Positions 11,300 through 20,929 of a DNA stretch of 64,000 nt are shown here, in pieces. Below the pieces are notes generated by a model that was given only the letters and a program-made list of their open reading frames with translations, made no database searches and was not told the origin of the DNA. Made by a program: the position numbers and the translations under genes. Origin of the DNA: Nitzschia sp. DOCU1 (Eukaryota > Bacillariophyta > Bacillariophyceae > Bacillariales > Bacillariaceae). Location: NCBI GenBank assembly GCA_951394045.1, contig OX595991.1, positions 2,914,001 to 2,978,000 of the forward strand, in the 5' to 3' direction. Each line of letters opens with the position of its first letter. Position 1 is the first letter of the stretch.

Positions 11300-12037
11300 A
11301 ATCGTGTCTCCTCAGAGGGAAGGGACATAGTCGTCTGTCCGAATTGGTGATATCCATTGGGCGACTACTATTGCCACTAAGCCTCTCGGCCTTCAGGTTC
11401 TAGCCCCTCTAGAAAATCTGTAACATGCTACTATGAATAACAATTGACTTAGTACCATGTAATGCATCACCGTTCCACCTTTTGTTCCTTGGCGAAAGCC
11501 TACATAACTACGAGTTCCTTACCTGTAGTAGTTACTGATGGTTATGTACACTTTTAAATACCGTACCAGAGTACCAAGCTACGTGTCTGGAAAGGGCGCT
11601 TATAGCGAAGCGAAGCAAGATTAAGCTTTTATTGCCCCCCAAACAAAGGACATCCCCATTGCAAAATTATGGTCGCGGAATTGCAAGCTCTTTAACGGTG
11701 CCATGAACCTCGCTGGTTGTTGTGCTAGTAACTACTAAATGGCAGCACGTGCTTTCCCGAACGACTGCCCCTTGCCCGCCCCGGGGTGACCGTTCGATGG
11801 TCATAAAATTACTGCTTGTTGGATAGTTCCGATAGCCACGGACCGGGAACTCGGCGCCTGATGATACTCCTCTCACCCAACCAGAGTTGTATGCCGAAAA
11901 GAGGACCATGATGGGCCGTTCTAACACTTTCACATCCGCTGATTCCTTTAGTGACCCCCGTTGCTTCTTCTTGCTGGATTTCACCCCCAACAGCGCAAGC
12001 CCTCTTCAGCACCTCCGTCATCTCGAAGAAAAAAACA
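11300..12037. other. Intergenic, no supported gene
   Basis: About 740 bases with only weak frames. A minus-strand frame at 11667-11990 overlaps the 5' region of the DHHC gene and shows no domain. Confidence 0.4.
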
Positions 12038-13111
12038 ATGGTGGTGGTAGACATTACCGCTACGCAACTTTATCAAGCTAGTTTGGATGATGCCATGTTC
12101 GATGATGCTTGTGACTTGGGCCAATTCTTCCTCAATCCCACGTGGTATATCTACACGAAAGTGAGGAATCTCTACCGAGATTTGATGCACAACCAACTAA
12201 ACCTTCGGGACGAGCAAGCCAAACAAACCACGAATCACCCTTCATGGATTCACCTTCAGCAACCATTATACTTCATCTTTCTAATCTGCGGCTGGAGTGC
12301 GGTCTTCGTAAAGGTTTACCCACTCATTCGAGAATGCGATCGATTATCCAACATCCACATAACTCTTGGATACCTAGTATTCGGTGCTTGTCTCGGTAGC
12401 TGGAAACTCGCGTCTAGCGTCCCACCAGGTGACATAACGCAGGTGACCATGCGAAAGTTTGACAACTACCCGTATGACAACCTTTTGTATGTTGAGAATT
12501 CCATATGTCCAACTCTGAACCAGCGAAAGCTAGCTCGAAGCAAATATGATCGGTTCACAAAGAAGCACGTTCCTCGCTTTGACCATTTTTGCGGGTGGCT
12601 GCGCCAGCCAATTGGCGAAGAGAACTACCGTCACTTCCTCATATTTGTTGCCGTACATGCCCTCATGTGTGGGTATGGCGCTGTGCTGATCAGCATCATC
12701 GTATTCCAAGCCAAGAACGGGACAACGAAAAATGAGATGAGCGGACTTGCAGCATTTGCGGGCGAGTTCTTTCGCGACCCTGTCGTGAGCATACTCATGG
12801 GTTTTCTTGGGATGGTCTCGGTGACATTGTCAACTTTTTTCGGCTTTCATATGTACATTATTGCAAAAGGCATGACCACCAATGAGTTCTACAAGTGGAA
12901 AGTGATCGCAGCACGTCATGAAGCAGCCACTATCCAATACTTGAAGGCTCAGCGTCATCAGCAAAGCCAGGATGAAGAAGTTAATTCTGACGCTCGGGCT
13001 GTCGATCCAGGCCCCATGCCTTCCAATCTCTACGGCCAAGGCATCGTCAAAAACTTCTTGGAAGTCTTTTTCCCTCGATCTTTGTACGGAGATCCGTACA
13101 AAGATGACTAG
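12038..13111 (+). CDS. DHHC-family protein (ZDHHC4/Swf1-like) with degenerate zinc-binding domain
   Basis: The Met at 12038 (AAACAATGG) is preferred over an in-frame Met at 11951, giving 357 aa. Four hydrophobic segments lie near residues 76-96, 108-126, 200-223 and 250-276. Between TM2 and TM3 is a DHHC-type region that aligns without gaps to the ZDHHC4/Swf1 pattern: KLARSK, RFDHFCGW, then IGEENYRHFLIF. The catalytic Cys185 of DHFC remains. The TTxE motif (TTNE, 280-283) and the C-terminal NxYxxGxxxNxxEVFFP element are kept. The usual zinc ligands are mostly replaced: Leu160, Tyr170, Asp171, Thr174, His177, Phe184 and Pro191 stand where Cys or His is normal; only Cys157 remains. Known relatives S-acylate proteins at ER or Golgi membranes. 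Whether this one is active is uncertain. It is convergent with WDR70, 94 bases apart. Confidence 0.75.
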   Translation: MVVVDITATQLYQASLDDAMFDDACDLGQFFLNPTWYIYTKVRNLYRDLMHNQLNLRDEQAKQTTNHPSWIHLQQPLYFIFLICGWSAVFVKVYPLIRECDRLSNIHITLGYLVFGACLGSWKLASSVPPGDITQVTMRKFDNYPYDNLLYVENSICPTLNQRKLARSKYDRFTKKHVPRFDHFCGWLRQPIGEENYRHFLIFVAVHALMCGYGAVLISIIVFQAKNGTTKNEMSGLAAFAGEFFRDPVVSILMGFLGMVSVTLSTFFGFHMYIIAKGMTTNEFYKWKVIAARHEAATIQYLKAQRHQQSQDEEVNSDARAVDPGPMPSNLYGQGIVKNFLEVFFPRSLYGDPYKDD

Positions 13112-13205
13112 GAGTAGCAGAATGCAATCCACGGGCAAAGCGATTTAACGACCGTGAATTTACAGTTTGTTCACCCTCACATGATAGCCGTCCCCAATTT
13201 TTCAT

Positions 13206-15539
13206 CTATCGCTTCTTCATTTCATCCTCTTCTTCCTCCACAGTTCGATCGGCCAAGATCCGCTCCTTGTTCCCTTCGTAGGCCGTGCTAATGTAGGACT
13301 TGCCCTCGGAGTACTTGGCCAGCGCCTCGCGCGGGTCAATGCCAGCAATCACCTTTTGTTGAACCGTTTGGTTGTCCACTACCAGCTGCGCAAAGATTGT
13401 ATTGGGCGTGTTGTAGACACTCTTGGACGGCTGTTGAGGATTCTTGCGTTTGTTATCTTCTTCTTGCTGCTCGAGCTTTCGCTGTTTTCGCTTCTGCTTG
13501 GAATCCCCTCCAAACATGGGCAAGGCGTTGGGCGCCACGATTTCGTCGTACCGGACATTGCTACCCGGTGGCGGTGCACGGGCTTGATACATTTCTTGCA
13601 AGTCATCTTCCATTTTGCGTTTGTTACGGCGTTGTCGACCACTCAATAGTACCCCCTTTTGACTGTGATCCACCGAATACCAAACTTGAAAGGAATGTGT
13701 CGTGGCAACCAACAACTGATTCAATTTAAAGTGCCACGACAGCCCCACAATCCAGTCGCTAGCAGGCAAATCGGAAAGTGACTGCGAAAAGATGGGCCCC
13801 TTCTTCTTTTTGTTCGAGTCATCCATGTCTTGAGGGACGACGTAAACATCCAGGCGACTGGCAAAGCGCAAGGTTTTGTCCTCATTGGTGGATTGTTCCG
13901 TGACACCAATACAAAGAACCTTGCCGTTGGGAGAAAATGCCATGGTAGGAGTCGAGTTGTCGGCTTCCTCCATGGTACCCACATTGGTACACGTCAACAA
14001 TGGCGTACTCGATGCGGACAAGCGCTGGGATCCACTTACGCCATAGACCAAAACTGCCTTGGTTGTTCGACAGGCCAATTTAGTACCATCCACAGAATAC
14101 ACCACCGACAAGACGGCGGGAGATGAGGTATTGTCCTTGGAATTGTCATTGTTGTCGTCGACTTTGACAATGGTCGATTGTTGTGGCCGTAGTTTGGACA
14201 CAAAGGGATGTGCATAGATCTGTACACTTCCACATTCCGTTCCCATGGCAATGAATTTGGGTGTAATGGCCATACACGTCGGTATCGTCTTTCGTCCCGT
14301 TTGGAGGTTTTTAATGACCACCACATCTTGACACTTGAGCATACCAAAGGCTAATTTGCCACTATCCACATTCCACAGTCTTAAACTTCCATCTCTGGAT
14401 GTCGTATAAACAATACTTTTTTCCAAAGGATGCCATTGTACGCACGTGACAGCCGCCGTATGACCCAAGGTCTTGGCAGGATCTGTAACATAGACATCTC
14501 CTCGGACAAATTCTAGTATTTCTTCCGCTCCATTCCGATCCCAGAGTCGCGGTTGTGAGGATCCAGTCGCCACGACATACCGATCCCCCGACGGTGAATA
14601 GGCCATGGATCGTACCGGATATCCTTCTTGGACATAGGTATTTTGAAACGGAGTGGGGTCGTCGGCATTCATGCCCCCAAAATCATATAACCTCAAAGAA
14701 CTGTCCATGCAACCAACGGCAAAACGAGCCCCCGAAGGTTCCATGGCAATCGCAGTGACGGTAGTGACATTTGTAGCATTGGTAGGACCTTGAGATTCTA
14801 CAAAGGCCCATGGCGTAGCATCCGATAGAGGAAGCTTGTACTTGTCCAAGAGTGCTTGTAGTTTGCGATTTGCTTTGGTTGCCTTGAGGTGTTCCATGGC
14901 AGGTGTCGGTGCCAAATCGGCAGCCGTGGGTACATATTGAGTGTACGTGGGCGCTTCATCCAAGGTGGCCATCATGGCAGCAATTTCGGCTTGACGTTGT
15001 TCTCGCGCCGTCAAGACGGGTCGATCCTCATCATTATCATTATTATCCTCCTCAATGGCATCGTTGTTGTCCACTACTTGTGGCTGGTGTCCTGCGGCTG
15101 GTTTTGCCTCTTCCTTCTTTACGGTATATTGCCACTCCACAGTAAAGATTGGTTGTGCCTTGCCAAATTGAATTGTATCACCATGTTGTAATGTCACCGC
15201 TTCCTGGGCAGCGATGCGCTCGGAATTGACAAAGGTTCCTGACTTTGCCCCAAGATCTACAAGAGTCAAAGCAGGGTGATAATACAAAATGGCATGTTGA
15301 CGTGACAAACTCTTGTGACCGATACGAATATCACACGTCGACGCTTGTCGTCCCACCAGCAAATATGAACGTTGATGAACTTGAGAGGGTTTGCCAATGA
15401 CAATTTTGTTGCCTTGGCCAAACACAAGGGCAGCGGGTGGAATGGGACTGGGGGGTTCCACAGTCGCGTCTTGGGGGACTGAAATTAGGACTTGGCCTTT
15501 TGTATCGGGAGCGTCCAGATCATCATCCTCGAGAGCCAT
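13206..15539 (-). CDS. WDR70: WDR70-like WD40 protein with N-terminal FHA domain
   Basis: The Met at 15539 is chosen over 15593 because the acidic start (MALEDDDLDAPD) fits a protein N-terminus better; this gives 777 aa. Residues ~58-136 form a forkhead-associated domain with the pThr-binding set: Gly-Arg at 63-64, SLSRQHA at 77-83 and GTFVN at 101-105. After an acidic linker come WD40 repeats that match WDR70: FGGMNADDPTPF, GDRYVVATGSSQPRLWDRNG, DPAKTLGHTAAVTCVQWHP and GRKTIPTC. The C-terminus also matches (YDEIVAPNALPMFGG, then a basic stretch and PREALAKYSEG). Known: WDR70 supports histone H2B ubiquitylation and DNA end resection in yeast and human cells. Inferred: a nuclear chromatin or DNA-repair factor whose FHA domain binds phosphothreonine partners. 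Animal WDR70 is not known to carry FHA. Confidence 0.8.
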   Translation of the reverse strand: MALEDDDLDAPDTKGQVLISVPQDATVEPPSPIPPAALVFGQGNKIVIGKPSQVHQRSYLLVGRQASTCDIRIGHKSLSRQHAILYYHPALTLVDLGAKSGTFVNSERIAAQEAVTLQHGDTIQFGKAQPIFTVEWQYTVKKEEAKPAAGHQPQVVDNNDAIEEDNNDNDEDRPVLTAREQRQAEIAAMMATLDEAPTYTQYVPTAADLAPTPAMEHLKATKANRKLQALLDKYKLPLSDATPWAFVESQGPTNATNVTTVTAIAMEPSGARFAVGCMDSSLRLYDFGGMNADDPTPFQNTYVQEGYPVRSMAYSPSGDRYVVATGSSQPRLWDRNGAEEILEFVRGDVYVTDPAKTLGHTAAVTCVQWHPLEKSIVYTTSRDGSLRLWNVDSGKLAFGMLKCQDVVVIKNLQTGRKTIPTCMAITPKFIAMGTECGSVQIYAHPFVSKLRPQQSTIVKVDDNNDNSKDNTSSPAVLSVVYSVDGTKLACRTTKAVLVYGVSGSQRLSASSTPLLTCTNVGTMEEADNSTPTMAFSPNGKVLCIGVTEQSTNEDKTLRFASRLDVYVVPQDMDDSNKKKKGPIFSQSLSDLPASDWIVGLSWHFKLNQLLVATTHSFQVWYSVDHSQKGVLLSGRQRRNKRKMEDDLQEMYQARAPPPGSNVRYDEIVAPNALPMFGGDSKQKRKQRKLEQQEEDNKRKNPQQPSKSVYNTPNTIFAQLVVDNQTVQQKVIAGIDPREALAKYSEGKSYISTAYEGNKERILADRTVEEEEDEMKKR

Positions 15540-16053
15540 TGTACAACTTGTGCGTGTAATGATCTTTGAATGCAAGGTGAAGACAAGAGGCAATGAACAA
15601 GAAAGGAGACAAGAGTAAGAGCTCCTTCAAAGGCTTGCCTCTTGCCACTGTGATGGCCATCGTGAGGAGAAAAAGGGGACTCTCTCGCGTCCCCCTTGTG
15701 GTTTCGTGGTGCGCAAGATCTGCCGCCGACGCGCGCGAGGCGACGGACGAACGAAGAACCGGATTTTCTAAAGAGTCCTTTGAGTCGTCCGTGAATGTTG
15801 ACTCATTCGAACGAGGCGTCTGTGCAATGTCCGTCCATCATTCATTGCCTATCTTTTTTGAAAATTCTCTCGTGACATTTGCCGACCATGGGATCTTGCT
15901 GCAGCGTGTCAACATCCTCTCGCTTGTCATTCTCATTTTATCGTTGATAAGAGCGCACATTCATTCATTCGAGTATGAGGCAGCAACAACTTCCCACTTG
16001 CCAAAAGACACAATCTACGTAATCGCACAAAACTATATCACATACACATCATC
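15540..16053. other. Divergent spacer between WDR70 and the NIPA-like gene
   Basis: About 510 bases between two divergent starts. The open frame 15593-16057 (+) overlaps the next start codon in another frame and reads like non-coding leader. No promoter motif can be assigned. Confidence 0.4.
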
Positions 16054-17574
16054 ATGAAGCCCCTGGCAGTCGAACAAAGTCTTCCCATTTGTTGTGGTTT
16101 GGCCATGCTAGGAGGCATTCTAGAGGTTGCTGCGACTGCCGTGACGGCCGTGCCAGCTGTTCGAGAAAAACAAGGCATTACCCTCCAATGGTGGGTTTCC
16201 TACATGGCCTTGGTGGGTAATGTCGCTCTTCAAGCTGTCGGTAGCTTGATGAGTCATTTGATTGCCACCTGGTTTGGACCTGTTAGTTTGGTCGTTCCCT
16301 TTTTCTATTCGGCTACTCTATTGAGTAATATGCTCATCTTTGGCTTGTTGGGGGAACGATTTACCAAAAACATGAGAGTGGGCACACATGTCATTGTGGT
16401 GGCGGTCATTTTATTGCCCGTGGTAGGACCGGATATTCAAGAAGCTCAAGACATCTCCGAGCTAATGAGGCATTGGTATTCGATTGTTTGGTTTACGTTG
16501 CTATTGGTAGCATGTGCCATGACAGGACTCCTTTTGACAATACAAGATATTATGACATATCAAATGTCCGTTCGCATGACCATTTTGCTAGTGGCTCGGG
16601 CCGCGTCTATTTCGGTCAACTTGACCGTCAGTCGGGCTTTTATCTTGGGACTCAATGATGCCGTACTCTTGACCTTTGTGGTTATCAAGCTGGTGTCGGG
16701 AGCGATTTATACCTATGCCATTGTCGTACAATCCTATGCGGTGGAACAAGCACGCTTTGTTCCCCTCAATGCTACCATGATTATTATTGTCAATGCTTTG
16801 ACGGGAATCATTATATGGGAAGATTGGAGAGTTGTCAAGTCTTGGTATGGATACATTTGTATCTTTGTCTTGTTGGGACTGGGGTGTGATTTGTTATTGT
16901 CCGTGCCCTTGCTGAATGCGGAAAATCCAGAGTTTGGAACGGGTCGACGGGCCTCGTTGATTATCAAACCGAAAGCGTTGTTGGAGCAGCATCAACCTGT
17001 CGTCGCCGTGATGACACCAAGCTATGATGCCATTTCCAATCAAAGCGAAACGAAATATAGTTACAGTGCTCCTCCTCTTGCCCAAGCAAGTCGAAGACGA
17101 GCAAGAGTAGACGCTTGGAAGGAGTTAGTGGGCCCAAAAGATGAAGAAGTCCAACAACTAAATGAGGACGACGACCAAAAGCAGCCACTAGTAGAGGGTG
17201 GACGCCTTGCTTCCAACAACAACCAAACATTCATGACTCCTCAACGTTTTGGTAGTGCCATGAAAGAAACCACACTATTACTGGCACATCAGCCACTGCA
17301 CTTGGGCGAAAAGCTAGCCAAGGCGGCTACCGCCATGGTGCAGCAAGGAGGAGGAGCAGCACCCGACTCTACTCCATCAACAACACAGCAACAACAACAA
17401 TATCCTCATCAACACTTGTCACGACGAGCGGCATGGCGTGAAACCGTGAGCCCTATTCGAGCTCATGTGACTTCTGCAGCAGCGGCTGCCATTAGGTTCA
17501 CAACCACGCCCCAACATACAAATGATCCTCCCCCGGCAGAACATTCGCCATCGGTGCTACAAGGTGATGATTAG
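16054..17574 (+). CDS. NIPA/DMT-like multi-pass transporter
   Basis: Single exon, 506 aa. About nine hydrophobic helices fill residues 10-300, beginning with LPICCGLAMLGGILEVAATA and including WFGPVSLVVPFFYSATLLSNM, where the GP and the small-residue helix resemble the magnesium-transporter NIPA group of the drug/metabolite superfamily. FVPLNATMIIIVNALTGIIIWEDW corresponds to the conserved FVPxxxT...GxxxxxE segment near the end of the family. The last ~200 residues are a hydrophilic tail rich in Gln, Ala and Thr with no domain. Known: NIPA proteins move Mg2+ and related cations across plasma or endosomal membranes. The substrate here is inferred only from the family and may differ. Confidence 0.6.
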   Translation: MKPLAVEQSLPICCGLAMLGGILEVAATAVTAVPAVREKQGITLQWWVSYMALVGNVALQAVGSLMSHLIATWFGPVSLVVPFFYSATLLSNMLIFGLLGERFTKNMRVGTHVIVVAVILLPVVGPDIQEAQDISELMRHWYSIVWFTLLLVACAMTGLLLTIQDIMTYQMSVRMTILLVARAASISVNLTVSRAFILGLNDAVLLTFVVIKLVSGAIYTYAIVVQSYAVEQARFVPLNATMIIIVNALTGIIIWEDWRVVKSWYGYICIFVLLGLGCDLLLSVPLLNAENPEFGTGRRASLIIKPKALLEQHQPVVAVMTPSYDAISNQSETKYSYSAPPLAQASRRRARVDAWKELVGPKDEEVQQLNEDDDQKQPLVEGGRLASNNNQTFMTPQRFGSAMKETTLLLAHQPLHLGEKLAKAATAMVQQGGGAAPDSTPSTTQQQQQYPHQHLSRRAAWRETVSPIRAHVTSAAAAAIRFTTTPQHTNDPPPAEHSPSVLQGDD

Positions 17575-17965
17575 TTATTATTTACAGCTAGAAAGTAAAT
17601 GATGCATAAGCTACGTGCTAGTAGACATGAAGTCGTCGAGAAGTGTCACTACTACCGGTAGCTATGAACAGGTCATGCGATTCCAGTTATTCACGGATCA
17701 AGCAGTCCCGGTGTCATTCGCCGCCTTCCTGATGTCATTCGAAATGACCAAGACCTCAAAAGAGCCGTCGACATCACCGACCACAACGGCATAGGTACAC
17801 TTTGGTACTTTGTACGGCAAAGATACGATGTATTTGAATCGGGCCTGCTCGTCTCCGTGCCCTTCCCACTTTCATGATTTCAGGCCATTGGAGGGGAACA
17901 TTCCTTCGTCGCGTCCCTTTATTGGTGCTATCATATCATTCAGCGACTAAACCCAAAAGCAGCAC
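17575..17965. other. Intergenic
   Basis: About 390 bases between two same-strand transporters. It holds one CTACCGGTAG palindrome (17652-17661). No gene is seen. Confidence 0.4.
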
Positions 17966-19799
17966 ATGATGAGACATCGAGGAAATTATCAAGGGTTTGC
18001 CCCCGGTGTAGAAGATGAAGATGTTGTTGTTGTAGGAGGAGAAGTAGAGCCTGAGGAAGCCAATGAATTGGAGTTAACGGAAACCGTCAACGGTGAAGAA
18101 GTGCCACCCGATGAGGACGAAGATGAGATGATTGAGCACGAGGAGAAAGGTAGGGTCACTTTATCAATGTTCACTGTATGGTGAATGCATTGATCTTACT
18201 TGTCTTTTGTTATTAAAAGTTTCGCACAAAACTATCGGCAAGCTTGGTAGTTTTGCCATTGCTGTCAATGCGCTGGCAGGGCCTGGACTTCTAGAACTAC
18301 CATTCACTTATCAACAATCTGGAATCATCCCCACGACGCTTGCGCTGCTGTTAGTAGGGTTAATTTCAGCTCTTTGTTGCATGCATACAGCAAACGTTGT
18401 GTCGAAGGTTCCAGGCAACTCGAATTTTGACAAGGTGGTAGAGTTCAGCGACCCGTACCGAATTTTTTGGGGCCGACGAGCATATTATGGGACACAAGTT
18501 GTATTTTATCTTTGTACCCTTTGCGTCAATATTGCGGCGATTGTGGATACAGCCGAAATTGTTGACTCGTTTCTTGGCCACTCTCCCATGGGATCGTTTG
18601 GGCTATCGTTTGACAATGGTGGTATGAAACGGTGGAAACACGAAAAGCCTTGTTCGAGGGCGGAAGTCAAACTGGGCGAATGTCTGCCGTTTGAGGGCGA
18701 GGAATATGGAGAAATTCTCTTGACTCTTGGCTATCTTATTACAACGGTGGCGTTTCTTCCGATTTGTCTCATGGACCTAAAGGTACGACACAGCAATGCA
18801 TTTGTTATTTGTGCGTCCTGGCATTCCTTGGATTACTCAATCTTCCGTTCATCAACCATCCTAGGAAAACACTGCCTGGCAAATATTTGGATTCACAGTG
18901 TTGATGAGTACCAGCCTGATGTTCGTAATTTGCTTTATCAAGGACGGTCTCAACTATGATAATGTCACATTATGGGGTGAGCGATGGGACACCATGTTGG
19001 GGGTCATTCTTTTCAACTTTGGACTTGGTGCGTTGCAAACTGTATCAGTATGTTTGGCTCGTTCACGAAGCATCCGACAAGTCGACTCACACTATCTGAT
19101 TGATTGCCGTTTCATGCGTTGCGTTTCACAGTCATGGCCGTGCCATCTTGGTTAGCGGAAAAGAAAGAGAATGTAAATGTCAGCAGAATTATTTATGGAT
19201 CCACGGGGGTGTCGCTTGGGCTGTACGTGGCTGTGGGACTTCTTGGTGCATTGTCCATTCCCAACGTAAATGCCAACGCTTTGGAACCAATGACTAGTGG
19301 CGCTTTTGGACTGCCGTTGCGGATAGGAGCGTCCGTTTTTGCGTTTTTTATCATCGGTTTGGATATCCCTCTCTTTGCCGTATTGACAAGATACAACTTG
19401 GTGAATTCGGGACTTTGCTCGACACGTGTTGCGAACTTCTTCGTCGTCTACCTTCCATGGAGTGTTAGTTGGCTCTTTTACCAAGGCAATGCAATTAGTG
19501 AATTGCTCGATTGGGGTGGCATTCTGTTCACGGGTGCTCTGGCCTTTTTGCTCCCACTCTACTTGGCCATTCGGGTTTTGCGGATGGATAGCGACGAGGC
19601 CCCCGTGGGTTCCATCGATGTCTACCTTGGATTTGTGAAATCGCGAGAGCAGGAGTTGAAGACGACGGTGATAGTGTTGATGGCCTCCTTGGCCTGTGTG
19701 GGTATCGCAATTGCTGGGCAGCTGTACTATGACGAGCAACAAGAATTGTTGATGCAGAGGGACTCCTACGCCAACGATACAACACATGACCGCGGCTAA
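17966..19799 (+). CDS. AAAP/SLC36-38-type amino acid transporter
   Basis: Four exons: 17966-18149, 18220-18782, 18865-19027 and 19132-19799, giving 525 aa. Exon 1 codes for an acidic cytosolic tail (VEPEEANELELTE). Exon 2 opens with KLGSFAIAVNALAGPGLLELP, the first helix of the family with its characteristic G-P-G-L-L break. Joining exon 3 at CTTG to exon 4 at TCATG gives FNFGLVMAVPSWLAEKK, which matches the family motif FNFxFVxTVPSWxNEK; this is why the weaker donor GTGCGT at 19028 is preferred over the stronger-looking GTATGT at 19048, which would shift frame into a stop. About eleven helices are present overall. Known: this family exchanges or imports neutral amino acids with H+ or Na+. 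The exact substrate is unknown. Confidence 0.75.
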
Positions 19800-20155
19800 G
19801 GGTTCCTACATCATTAACAGAATTCAGACATCGACCCTCTCCCCATCCTCGAGAGGGCAAAAGTGGGCATCTGCGAACCCTCTGCGATGAAAGCATTGAG
19901 ATTATTGTTCGGAGAAAGAGCAGCGAAAGCAACAACTATCGGTGGAATAAGGGACAATATGCTGCTCGTCAAGGAATCATGTCGAGTCACGCGAACGTGC
20001 CCTCTAAAGCTGTCGGGTCCTACAAAATTGAAACGGTGAACACGACTTCATCAATACATATGTTTCAACTACGGAACACTGATGCAGATAGATAGTGCAT
20101 CCCAAATTAAAACATAGACCAGTTCTCTGAATCTTTTTGCTTGTATTCTTTTCAT
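19800..20155. other. Convergent intergenic region
   Basis: About 355 bases between two convergent genes. Nothing besides short frames is seen. Confidence 0.35.
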
Positions 20156-20929
20156 CTATACGTCGAACTTGTCCAATTCGTCCGACCAGACGGTAGAGAT
20201 GAACGATCCGTAGGAGTAATCACTCCTCGTGTCCGTGTAGGCCATGTCATATGCCAAAGAGTCTTCTTGCGACTGTTGCTCCCATTGTTGTGCCTTTTCC
20301 AGTGCTCGTTTGGCTGACAATGCTCCCAGAACAATTGAACAGGACGCAACTATCAAGAATGTCATTCTTTGAATGGACTGTGGCAAAGTCCTACTGCCTC
20401 CCTCGATACTTTCCGTAAGGGATGTCAAGGTTCGAGACGCTCCTGCCTTTTGGTCATTGGTACTTTGTTTGCTTGCTTTGGTTTCAGTTGAGAGATTCGG
20501 TTTGCCTGCGCCCACAATCTCGTGATCCACCGTTCTAGATGGAACATTGCTACCCACCCCGACGCTGTTACTGCTGGCGCCTCTCGTATTCGCCGAGACA
20601 GGACTCGGTGCTGCAGCAATTTCCTTTGCCTTTTGGAGGTGCTGTGACAGAACATAATGTCGGCCATTGCCGTCTCGAAATACAGGTATTAGCTGTTGGT
20701 ATTGATCGCCTTGTGCCTGCATCATCGATGTGGCCATTTGCCTTGGACTGCTGGCATAGGAATTTTCGTCGACGTGGCCATCAGAGTCGGGAGACCACAA
20801 AACCCAAAGCGAGACAATCACTGCAAATGTCAAGAGGCAATTGACAAAAGCAGTGTCGGAGGTACTAACAGCCCTTTGGGATCGTCGAGACTTCTTGTAG
20901 CGGGGATGAAGAAGATTTTGCTTGTCCAT
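20156..20929 (-). CDS. Hypothetical protein with two membrane segments
   Basis: The Met at 20929 gives 257 aa; a Met at 20953 adds eight residues. It is not recognised. The N-terminus is basic (LLHPRYKKSRRSQR), followed by one hydrophobic helix (FVNCLLTFAVIVSLWVLW), a long Ser/Ala-rich hydrophilic loop, a second helix (FLIVASCSIVLGALSA) and an acidic, tyrosine-rich C-terminus. The layout suggests a membrane-anchored protein with both ends on the same side, but there is no domain to name its role. Convergent with the amino acid transporter. Confidence 0.45.
   Translation of the reverse strand: MDKQNLLHPRYKKSRRSQRAVSTSDTAFVNCLLTFAVIVSLWVLWSPDSDGHVDENSYASSPRQMATSMMQAQGDQYQQLIPVFRDGNGRHYVLSQHLQKAKEIAAAPSPVSANTRGASSNSVGVGSNVPSRTVDHEIVGAGKPNLSTETKASKQSTNDQKAGASRTLTSLTESIEGGSRTLPQSIQRMTFLIVASCSIVLGALSAKRALEKAQQWEQQSQEDSLAYDMAYTDTRSDYSYGSFISTVWSDELDKFDV

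Noticed and set aside
11667..11990. 107-codon minus-strand frame overlapping the DHHC gene upstream region
   Set aside because: No recognisable motif and no conserved-looking segment.
15593..16057. 154-codon open frame ahead of the NIPA-like gene
   Set aside because: It overlaps the next start in another frame, has no domain, and sits in a spacer between divergent genes.
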